A stretch of DNA of 5,347 nucleotides. Origin: Robiginitomaculum sp. (GTDB lineage: Bacteria; Pseudomonadota; Alphaproteobacteria; Caulobacterales; Maricaulaceae). This document shows positions 1 through 5,347 of the stretch, in pieces; positions within the stretch are counted from its first letter, which is position 1, and each line of letters opens with the position of its first letter. The notes beneath the pieces are model-generated. The model saw only the letters and a list, made by a program, of their open reading frames with translations. It was not told the DNA's origin and searched no databases. Both the position numbers and the translations under genes were made by a program. The stretch covers positions 1-5,347 of the forward strand of contig JALSHM010000060.1 in the NCBI GenBank assembly GCA_026982235.1, in the 5' to 3' direction.

Positions 1-112
1 CCCATTTATGGGGGAAGTGGGCGTCTCTTGGCGCTCGATGAGGGGAACAAGTCCAGACGGCAGCAAGACGAGAGATTGCCCCCCATCCCCCCTTCGGGGT
101 ACCATTCGCGTC

Positions 113-133
113 ACGGGGCATTTGCCCCGTTTT
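113..133 (+). terminator. Intrinsic terminator-like hairpin, plus-strand orientation
   Basis: ACGGGGC (113-119) pairs perfectly with GCCCCGT (124-130) around the four-base loop ATTT, and TTT follows at 131-133. A GC-rich seven-pair stem followed by T residues is the classic factor-independent terminator form for rightward transcription. Such transcription would have to enter from beyond the left edge and meet the leftward ATPase operon head-on. Read on the minus strand the hairpin is preceded by A residues and has no trailing T-run, so it is a poorer stop for the operon. It sits inside the putative repeat and may be part of that element's structure. Confidence 0.5.
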
Positions 134-137
134 GGCT

Positions 138-155
138 CAAACCCCATAAATGGGG
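138..155 (-). terminator. Weak terminator-like hairpin after the ATPase operon
   Basis: On the minus strand CCCCA-TTTA-TGGGG forms a five-pair stem with a four-base loop and is followed by TTTG. It begins about 18 bases past the TGA of the ATPase gene, where an operon terminator is expected. The stem is short and the T-run is only three bases, so its strength is doubtful. The stronger hairpin at 113-130 lies next downstream and may help. Confidence 0.3.
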
Positions 156-173
156 GAAGGAGTAAATTTTCCC

Positions 174-2120
174 TCATCTTTTCCCCTTCACATATCTGCG
201 TTTGGCTTCTTCCATGCGGCGCATGTCGCGCACAGCGTTTTCTATAGCGATTTCGTCGGACTTGTCGGCATATCTAAATTCGCTATCGGCGTAGCGGTTT
301 ATTTCTTGAATAACCATATCGACGGTGATGGGCTTGGATAGCTCAGAAATCATACCCAGCTTAGTGTCATAGTCTTTGGCCAAAAACAAATCCGTGTTTT
401 CCATCCATTCGTCGGGCAGTTCAAAATCCATAGCGCGAACCTTGACCGCGTCTGTGATATTTTTAATCGCCCGCCCGGTGAAGCGCGCGTCCACTTCTTG
501 TATGGCTTTTAGATATGTGCCGAGCTTGGCGATAGTGTCGAGATTGCCAATATCTTTGGAGATACGGTCATAGACATTGCGCAAACCGTCTTCGTGGGGC
601 TTGGCATGGCTTTCATAACTGGCGGCCACGGCTTTTTTAATTTGTTGGGCTTCGAACAGGTCGTGCTTGCCGACCGGAATATCGTGGTTTTTGCCCATGA
701 GTAAATATAATATGTCAATATAGTCCGCTCGCGTTTGTGGGCCGTCCACGAGGAATCGTGCTGCGGCGCGTTGGCGCAGAGCATCGTCTACATTTTCGGG
801 GTAATTAGAAAACATCCCAAATGTACAATTACCGCGCACAACGGTGTTGGCGCCAGCAAAACTTTCCATTAGCACGGCGGTGATTTCCAACTGCCCGGCG
901 CTGGATTGCCGATCGCCGCGCTTGCCTGCAAGCTGATCAATATCGTCTATAGTGCCAAAGCCAATGACGCCCGGATCAATAATGTTTTTAATAAATGCCT
1001 TGGCATTTTGCGCCGACTTGCCTTGATAGCTATCTATGCTGTCGGTGGATAGGTTTTGATAACGAAATACATAGCCTGCGTTTTGGCAATAATCATTGAT
1101 AAGCCCGGCCATCATTTGGATGAGGGTGGTTTTGCCTGTACCCGGCGCACCGTCGCCCATAAAGGTGAAAATAAACCCGCCCAGTTCTGCGAACGGATTA
1201 AGCTTGCGGGTAAAATCGTAAGCCATGAGCATTTTGGCAAGCTTCATGGCCTGGTATTTAGCAATATGATTGCCGACCACTTCATTGGGTTTTTTAAACG
1301 TCATGGTCAAGGTGGTGGACTTGCCGCGCATAGCGGGTGTGAAGCCTTGTATTTCAAAATCGTCGTCTTCTACGCGGTAACTTACGGACGTGAAGCCCCC
1401 CAGCCTAGGTGTGTTGGCGGCGCGTAAGGACACTTTCTCCATCAGCTTTTCTAGAAATGCCGTCACCACAGGAATAAGCTTGTCATCACTGGTGGCGAAC
1501 AAAGCCAGGTCTTGGTCAAGCTCCCACAAAGCCCCCGTAAGTGCCAAATGGGGATTGTCGGTAAGTACTTCTTCAACCTCGCCTATGTCTACAGATGTAT
1601 CTGCACTGTCTGCATTGGTGTTGGCCAATAAAAAGCTGGTCATATTAGCAAAGACATGCAGGCTAATGAGGGAGGATGCGGCCAGAAGCTCGCTAAATTC
1701 TATTTGCTTAGTACGGGCTAATGATCCGGCCAAATTATCTTTCATCAATTCGCTCAGACCCGTCTGATCCGCATATTGATCCGAGACCAACATGGCAGTG
1801 GCGAGGGCGCGGCGCATTGCATGCAGCACACTGGCTTGCAAAGGGCTGGTTAACGGGTCATCCTCGGTGGAGGTGGCAACACGATCCGCTATATGCACGC
1901 CTTCGGGGCGGGCGGTGGATTTGGTGACAAGACCGGGCGTAGTCGAACGAAATCTGCGTCTTGTACCAATGCCAGAAGAGCGCTCAGGCTTTGCTTTGAT
2001 ATTGACTTTTTTCGCCAAGCGCGGCGTGTGGTCAAACCCTGCCAGCAATAATTCAGCTGCCGCGTATTTCTCGCGGATGAGCTCTTCTTTAAGTTCCATT
2101 TGGTCTGCAGTGTTAGACAT
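174..2120 (-). CDS. AAA+ ATPase, single classic-AAA domain with long N-terminal region
   Basis: The 648-residue product is an ATP-driven protein-remodelling motor by its motifs. Walker A is GAPGTGKT (324-331). SYQG (364-367) matches the pore-loop-1 position of classic AAA proteins such as FtsH and katanin (aromatic-x-Gly). Walker B is IDDID (391-395), with Asp393 where Glu is usual. Sensor 1 is FSNYP (Asn439), arginine-finger candidates are in ALRQRAAARF (Arg449, Arg451, Arg455), and sensor 2 is TGR (Arg550). No protease domain follows, only about 95 helical, charged residues. The N-terminal 310 residues match no domain I know: a helix (1-30), a basic Ser/Thr/Arg-rich probably flexible stretch (33-75), then mainly helix, including 145-170 with no Lys, Arg, Asp or Glu. 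The ATG follows AGGGA with a short spacer, 8 bp after the upstream stop. It is the last gene of the three-gene operon. The AAA call is firm; substrate and role are unknown. Confidence 0.93.
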   Translation of the reverse strand: MSNTADQMELKEELIREKYAAAELLLAGFDHTPRLAKKVNIKAKPERSSGIGTRRRFRSTTPGLVTKSTARPEGVHIADRVATSTEDDPLTSPLQASVLHAMRRALATAMLVSDQYADQTGLSELMKDNLAGSLARTKQIEFSELLAASSLISLHVFANMTSFLLANTNADSADTSVDIGEVEEVLTDNPHLALTGALWELDQDLALFATSDDKLIPVVTAFLEKLMEKVSLRAANTPRLGGFTSVSYRVEDDDFEIQGFTPAMRGKSTTLTMTFKKPNEVVGNHIAKYQAMKLAKMLMAYDFTRKLNPFAELGGFIFTFMGDGAPGTGKTTLIQMMAGLINDYCQNAGYVFRYQNLSTDSIDSYQGKSAQNAKAFIKNIIDPGVIGFGTIDDIDQLAGKRGDRQSSAGQLEITAVLMESFAGANTVVRGNCTFGMFSNYPENVDDALRQRAAARFLVDGPQTRADYIDILYLLMGKNHDIPVGKHDLFEAQQIKKAVAASYESHAKPHEDGLRNVYDRISKDIGNLDTIAKLGTYLKAIQEVDARFTGRAIKNITDAVKVRAMDFELPDEWMENTDLFLAKDYDTKLGMISELSKPITVDMVIQEINRYADSEFRYADKSDEIAIENAVRDMRRMEEAKRRYVKGKR

Positions 2121-2128
2121 AATTCCCT

Positions 2129-3316
2129 TTATTTATAACTCAAAATTTTTGCGTTCTCGCCGACCACATATTTACGCACGCCGCGTAGGCTGGGCGGGTT
2201 TTTTTCTTCCAAAACTTGAAACGCTTTGTGAGGCAATATTAGCGAACGGCTGACATCGGTTGCCCCGTCTTGGGCGGCTTGGCTATCCAGCGTATCAATG
2301 CGGTATAGTTCTCTTTGTGCCGTACTGAACATGCCGGTTTTTTCTGTGGTCGTGCTTTCGGATACCAAGCTTTCCACTGTCCAGGCTAAGGCCCAATCCA
2401 GCCCTGGCTCGCTTTTGGCTTCGGCCAATATATCGCGCAAAGGGCCGTGTTGCTCGGTAAATTTATGGCTATACATAGGCCCTATATTAAAGCGCCGCAG
2501 GAATTTTGGATGCAGATCGTCAAAGTCTCGATCAAAACCCCGCGCAATGGTCAAAAGCTTCAAGGACGACATGGACTGGGCCATGAGGTGGCTTTGCACA
2601 CGTGGCCAGCGCCGTTCGTCGCGCGGCAGGGCTTTGCGCCCCGTATCTTCTAGCTCCATCATATAAATAGCAGGCACATTGGTCTGGCTGTCATATTTCG
2701 CCCAATGGATAAGATATGAGCGGTGGTCACGCGAACGCTTACCGCTTATCCAAATGCCTTGCGGGTCATTGCTGGGTAAGAATAAAGACGCATCTGTCAA
2801 ATATTCATAATATATTCTTTGGGATAAGGCATATTGCAATTTGGTGGGTGCGCTGTGTTCAGACAGGATATGGGTAATCATATCTTTTTTCAAACGCTCT
2901 TGGCTCGGTAGGGATTTTAAATGTTTTTTGGCCTGAGAGGCGTCTGCGGCCATGTGCAGGATTTCCTCATAAACCGGAAACCCGCTATCGATTTTGTCTA
3001 TACTCAGGAGTGTGCCAATGTTTTCACCGACCCGGTTGGCCATGAGAAATTTATAAGATAAAGCCGTGAATGTATAGGACAGGCCAAGTAAATACATTTG
3101 CAGAATTTTAGATTCTGCGCTCGTGATCAATTTTTCAGCTTCGGATAATTTGGCGACTTGTCCAAGATGCCCAATGATGCGCTCGAATTTGCGAAAATAT
3201 CGCCGTGTGGCTTGCGCCCCTTCCAATACTTTGTGGTCGAAAGCCAAAACATCAGAAGCCTTTACGGTGCCGATATTTGGGTTGGATTTTTTAAGCTGGG
3301 AGCGGGTTTTCGTCAC
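2129..3316 (-). CDS. Conserved-looking protein of unknown function, middle gene of the AAA operon
   Basis: I do not recognise this 395-residue protein. The N-terminus is basic (TKTRSQLKK). Residues 22-160 look mostly helical and include 71-88, with no charged residue (ILQMYLLGLS onward), which could be a buried or membrane-associated helix. Residues 186-225 look beta-rich (IWISGKR, YLIHWAKYD, AIYMMELED). After that comes a basic, aromatic stretch (HPKFLRRFNIGPMYS, 269-283). There is no cysteine, no signal peptide, and no nucleotide-binding or metal-binding motif. It starts with GTG, supported by AGGGGGA seven bases upstream; the next in-frame Met is residue 74, so the GTG is the sensible choice. 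It begins 11 bp after the coiled-coil gene and ends 8 bp before the ATPase, so the three are almost certainly co-transcribed. Its most likely role is as a partner or adaptor of the ATPase, by inference from context alone. Confidence 0.85.
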   Translation of the reverse strand: MTKTRSQLKKSNPNIGTVKASDVLAFDHKVLEGAQATRRYFRKFERIIGHLGQVAKLSEAEKLITSAESKILQMYLLGLSYTFTALSYKFLMANRVGENIGTLLSIDKIDSGFPVYEEILHMAADASQAKKHLKSLPSQERLKKDMITHILSEHSAPTKLQYALSQRIYYEYLTDASLFLPSNDPQGIWISGKRSRDHRSYLIHWAKYDSQTNVPAIYMMELEDTGRKALPRDERRWPRVQSHLMAQSMSSLKLLTIARGFDRDFDDLHPKFLRRFNIGPMYSHKFTEQHGPLRDILAEAKSEPGLDWALAWTVESLVSESTTTEKTGMFSTAQRELYRIDTLDSQAAQDGATDVSRSLILPHKAFQVLEEKNPPSLRGVRKYVVGENAKILSYK

Positions 3317-3322
3317 CGATTT

Positions 3323-3329
3323 TCCCCCT
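3323..3329 (-). promoter_or_regulatory. Ribosome binding site that supports the GTG start of the middle gene
   Basis: The minus strand reads TAGGGGGAAAATCGGTG. The G-run overlaps the TAG stop of the coiled-coil gene and lies seven bases before the GTG. This overlap supports translational coupling of the two genes and fixes the non-ATG start. Confidence 0.7.
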
Positions 3330-4425
3330 AAGCTTCGCTGTCTGCACCATTTTGCCCATAAGCATTCTTATCATGCATTTCGACGATTTTGGCAAACCGT
3401 CTGGCAAAGCGTTCGTCGGCCTTGGCTTTTTCTTCTAACACTTTGCGGGCATAAAGAATATGGTCTTCGTGGCTTTCCATCATTTCAGCCATGCGGGAGT
3501 TTGTGGCCACACCTATGGCCGACATAGCGGCTTGCGCTTCTTGGTCAGTTTGTACACCGATCTCGTTAATCCTGTGGGCGACATCTTGTTGTTGGGCAGT
3601 TTTGAGAGATTTGGTCAAAGCATCATACAATACGACGCGCTGCTTGGTGTCGGTTTTGAGTTTGTTAATCAGCACCATTTGTGTGGCGGCCTGGTTTTGC
3701 AAACTATCGACCCAGGATTTGCCTTTTTCAATATAGCGCTCCAAGGTTTGGCTTTCGGCCAATTTAACCTGCTCCATCTGTGCGGCCTCATTATAGCGCC
3801 CGTTCAGATCTGCAAGCTCGCTTTCTAATTTAGCGCGTTTGCCGGCATTGGTTTCCATGGAGATTTTATTTTCAAGCTCGATGATTTGTGGATCCATCTC
3901 GAGCAAAACGGTTTTGAGATCATCCAAGGCAGAGACGGCGGCTTCGCGGTCAATGAGGGTCTGATTTAAATTGGCCTCCACCCGCTCTTTATGAGTTTGT
4001 AACGTATCAAGCTGGTCGGTCAGCAATTTGGTGATAACATTGGACTTGCCAATCAGGTCTTGTAATTTGTCGTCAATACTGGCCATACGCACCCGTTCTT
4101 GGCGCATGCTTTCGGCGCGTTTTTTGGAGAATATACCAATAAAACTTTCCCAGCCCGTTTTGGAGCGCATGCCGTCAAATTCTTTGGAAAACCCTGAGGT
4201 CACATCATCCAGACCCAAAATAAGGTCAGCGATATTGGCATTCATCAATTCTGCGTGGGCGTGGACATCGTCGAGGGAGGCATTTTCAATATCTATAGAA
4301 ATATCGTTCCCTGCGGCCATTTTGGTACGCGCAGTTTCTATTTTGCCCGACAATTCGGCAATTTTGGCTTGGGCTTCAGCCACTTCTTTTTTGGATTTTT
4401 CTATTTGTGATGCAAAATCAGACAT
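3328..4425 (-). CDS. Coiled-coil protein, possibly TelA-like, first gene of the AAA operon
   Basis: The 365-residue product looks almost wholly alpha-helical, soluble and rich in Lys, Glu, Gln and Ala, with no cysteine, signal peptide or membrane segment. Long heptad-like helices occupy about 4-36 and 110-240. Between them lies a less regular part with an aromatic stretch, GWESFIGIFSKKR (91-103). The order of a short coil, a Phe/Gly/Lys patch, then long coils with LERYIEKGKSWVDSL (228-242) recalls the TelA (toxic anion resistance) family, but the match is by eye and the usual TelA C-terminal signatures are not clear, so the family is unproven. A PspA or ESCRT-III-like scaffold is another possibility. 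The ATG has an excellent ribosome binding site, GAGGGGAG, five bases upstream. It is the first operon gene, behind a promoter about 40-65 bp upstream, with the unknown gene and the AAA+ ATPase following. A structural partner or substrate of the ATPase is the simplest inference. Confidence 0.88.
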   Translation of the reverse strand: MSDFASQIEKSKKEVAEAQAKIAELSGKIETARTKMAAGNDISIDIENASLDDVHAHAELMNANIADLILGLDDVTSGFSKEFDGMRSKTGWESFIGIFSKKRAESMRQERVRMASIDDKLQDLIGKSNVITKLLTDQLDTLQTHKERVEANLNQTLIDREAAVSALDDLKTVLLEMDPQIIELENKISMETNAGKRAKLESELADLNGRYNEAAQMEQVKLAESQTLERYIEKGKSWVDSLQNQAATQMVLINKLKTDTKQRVVLYDALTKSLKTAQQQDVAHRINEIGVQTDQEAQAAMSAIGVATNSRMAEMMESHEDHILYARKVLEEKAKADERFARRFAKIVEMHDKNAYGQNGADSEA

Positions 4426-4430
4426 ACCGT

Positions 4431-4438
4431 CTCCCCTC
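4431..4438 (-). promoter_or_regulatory. Strong ribosome binding site of the coiled-coil gene
   Basis: GAGGGGAG lies five bases before the ATG at 4425. It is the best Shine-Dalgarno match in the window and confirms the start, suggesting that the first operon gene is made in larger amounts than the two behind it. Confidence 0.7.
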
Positions 4439-4463
4439 TATATTTGTTTCACTTATTAGGACA

Positions 4464-4491
4464 TATATAGGGATGAATCGCGAGATTTCAA
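4464..4491 (-). promoter_or_regulatory. Candidate sigma70-type promoter for the three-gene operon
   Basis: The minus strand has TTGAAA (4491-4486) as a -35 and TATATA (4469-4464) as a -10, with a 16-base spacer; TATATG two bases further gives an 18-base spacer. Transcription would begin near 4455-4458, leaving a leader of roughly 30 bases that carries the ribosome binding site. It lies in the only sizeable gap between genes here, just upstream of the operon. Consensus matching alone is weak evidence, but position and spacing fit well. Confidence 0.55.
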
Positions 4492-4509
4492 TCGGGATTG
4501 TTGAGATTT
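4470..4509. promoter_or_regulatory. Possible operator: repeated GGGAT/GAGATTT motifs over the promoter
   Basis: On the plus strand GAGATTT occurs at 4482-4488 and 4503-4509, exactly 21 bp (two helical turns) apart. Each copy is preceded by GGGAT (4470-4474 and 4494-4498). Inside the promoter spacer, AATCGCGAGATT (4476-4487) is a 12-base palindrome with one mismatched pair. Repeats two turns apart overlapping the -35 and spacer are a common layout for a repressor site. No regulator gene is in the window, so the function is inferred from layout only. Confidence 0.3.
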
Positions 4510-4533
4510 TCGAAAAACACAATGTCGTAGACC

Positions 4534-5347
4534 TTATCTAGGTTGATAATTATAGCTCTTCAGTAATCGCCCAAGCGCCTTATCACCTTGGGACAAAACA
4601 TCATCTCCTACACCAAATAATGCAACGATTTCAAACCAGCCGTTTCCGACCGCCTGATTAAGCAAGTCCTCTGCGGATAGGCATTGTCTTGCGGCGCGTT
4701 CGCTAAGTTTAAAATCTATATCCGCAAAGCCGTTATAGGTGCGGTAAATAAGTTCCGTGCAGGCTAGCCTATCTGCGGACGCAAAGTCGAAGACGAAATC
4801 ATACAATTTCCCGCTATGGCTGAGGGCGCGGTTTAGGGCGGCGCTTAGGTGTTTGTGCGAAATTTTTGGGCGTAGGATAACGCAAGCATCAACTTGTAGT
4901 GTGTCTTCCGCTGGGCGGAACAATACGCCATCTTTTTTGGATTCTAAAAACCTAACCTCGCCGGGAATGCTTTGGTGTTCGGGATTGCTTATCGCTACGT
5001 CCATCGCGACTCGTTCGTTGTCCGTACCAATATAGAGTGCAGCGTGGGGCCAAAACCCCGGCAAAAACAGATTGCTCATAGCATCGTCGTGGCGGGTGAC
5101 AAACACATCACCGGGGCGGGCAAGGCTGAGTAATTCCGTGCGCACGCTGTCGGTGATCCGCTTGCTTGCTCCTCGGCGTTTGACCAATGGTTGCTTTAAT
5201 TCAGCTATATCACTGCCGACAGCTTCGAATAAGAAAAACATGGTTTTGGAAACGGCAGAGAGGCGGCGCCTGCGCAGGGAAAAAATGTTGAACCTGATTT
5301 TGCGTTTTAAATGAGCGCGGAACCTCGTCTCGAAATATGGCTCTTCA
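4534..5347 (-). CDS. YiiX-type permuted NlpC/P60 (papain-like) cysteine hydrolase, 5' end outside the window
   Basis: Residues below are counted from the Met at 5241. The core fits the YiiX/YaeF group of permuted papain-fold hydrolases, in which the His precedes the Cys: PGDVFVTR (43-50), WPHAALYIG with catalytic His66, VILRP (121-125), then YDFVFDF (147-153) and ACTELIYRTY with nucleophile Cys161. Family members are thought to cleave amide or ester bonds in peptidoglycan or lipid substrates; the substrate here is unknown. The frame stays open for another 35 codons above 5241 to the window edge, with no ATG, GTG or TTG among them. The Met at 5241 has no ribosome binding site, so the true start is probably beyond the edge. 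The added part is very basic (HLKRKIRF, LRRRRLS), and no signal peptide can be judged. The stop is 108 bp before the coiled-coil gene, on the same strand, with no clear terminator between. Confidence 0.85.
   Translation of the reverse strand, partial: EEPYFETRFRAHLKRKIRFNIFSLRRRRLSAVSKTMFFLFEAVGSDIAELKQPLVKRRGASKRITDSVRTELLSLARPGDVFVTRHDDAMSNLFLPGFWPHAALYIGTDNERVAMDVAISNPEHQSIPGEVRFLESKKDGVLFRPAEDTLQVDACVILRPKISHKHLSAALNRALSHSGKLYDFVFDFASADRLACTELIYRTYNGFADIDFKLSERAARQCLSAEDLLNQAVGNGWFEIVALFGVGDDVLSQGDKALGRLLKSYNYQPR

Larger units (their letters stand above)
1..162. repeat. Putative dispersed intergenic repeat element bounded by CCCAT-N3-TGGGGGAAG motifs
   Basis: Two 17-base motifs bound this stretch: CCCATTTATGGGGGAAG at 1-17 and CCCATAAATGGGGGAAG at 143-159, which differ only at two central bases. 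The cores are also inverted copies of each other, because the reverse complement of the second core is CCCATTTATGGGG. Between them lie C-runs and G-runs, a CCCC-TTC-GGGG mini-hairpin at 89-99 and a strong hairpin at 113-130. The block is visibly more G+C-rich than the genes beside it. It lies just past the stop of the ATPase operon, a usual place for small dispersed repeats. From memory, C/G-rich elements with CCCAT/ATGGG ends recur between genes in many alphaproteobacterial genomes, but I could not search for copies. Plus-strand frame 1 is open from base 1 to a TAA at 163-165, so the tail of a gene entering from the left is the alternative. Confidence 0.45.

Noticed and set aside
1..159. A short insertion element with inverted ends
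   Set aside because: The 13-base inverted match comes from motifs that are each nearly self-palindromic, there is no visible target-site duplication, the left edge is cut, and no transposase is present. A dispersed repeat is the safer call.
1..173. A structured RNA gene (RNase P RNA, 6S, tmRNA or tRNA) at the left end
   Set aside because: The hairpins are short and none of the conserved core sequences of these RNAs is present; no tRNA cloverleaf can be drawn.
8..341. Plus-strand open frames at 8-247 and 150-341 as small genes
   Set aside because: They run from the repeat-like left end into the antisense of the ATPase 3' end. They have no ribosome binding site and their second halves are shadow translations of the ATPase gene.
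174..2120. FtsH-type protease
   Set aside because: The AAA core is similar, but there is no zinc-binding HEXXH motif and no protease domain after the AAA domain.
1056..2253. Several plus-strand open frames of 68-153 residues opposite the ATPase
   Set aside because: All are antisense shadows of a gene whose motifs are unmistakable, and none has a start signal or recognisable product.
3123..4459. Plus-strand open frames of 81-143 residues opposite the coiled-coil gene and the gene after it
   Set aside because: These are antisense shadows; their composition mirrors the codon bias of the real minus-strand genes.
1..5347. CRISPR array, prophage or integrase signature
   Set aside because: There are no regularly spaced repeats, and no integrase, transposase or phage structural gene.

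Overview
The window is a compact, entirely minus-strand gene block from a bacterial chromosome. Mid-range base composition, short G-rich Shine-Dalgarno sites and the repeat style at the left end suggest a proteobacterium, most likely an alphaproteobacterium. This is an impression from gene style only; there is no rRNA or universal marker to fix the taxon.

Read in the direction of transcription (right to left), the window starts inside a YiiX-type permuted NlpC/P60 (papain-like) cysteine hydrolase whose reading frame runs off the right edge. A 108-bp gap follows, with a credible sigma70-type promoter and short repeats that could be an operator. Then come three tightly packed genes with gaps of 11 and 8 bp, forming one likely operon: a 365-residue cysteine-free coiled-coil protein with a possible resemblance to TelA; a 395-residue protein I do not recognise, with a well-supported GTG start; and a 648-residue single-domain AAA+ ATPase. 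The ATPase has Walker A, a DD-type Walker B, a pore loop, sensor 1, arginine-finger candidates and sensor 2 all visible. The operon ends near the left edge.

The left 170 bp hold no gene I would defend. They are visibly richer in G+C and contain two near-identical copies of a CCCAT-N3-TGGGGGAAG motif about 142 bp apart plus a GC-rich hairpin followed by T residues. This looks like a dispersed intergenic repeat that may also end transcription.

The three operon genes probably form one functional module. The pore-loop AAA+ ATPase looks like a protein-remodelling motor of the classic AAA clade, without a fused protease. The coiled-coil protein and the unknown protein are its most obvious candidate partners or substrates. 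The hydrolase, on the same strand just upstream, may belong to the same neighbourhood, but it has its own frame and is separated from the operon by the promoter region. No experimental role can be read from the sequence.
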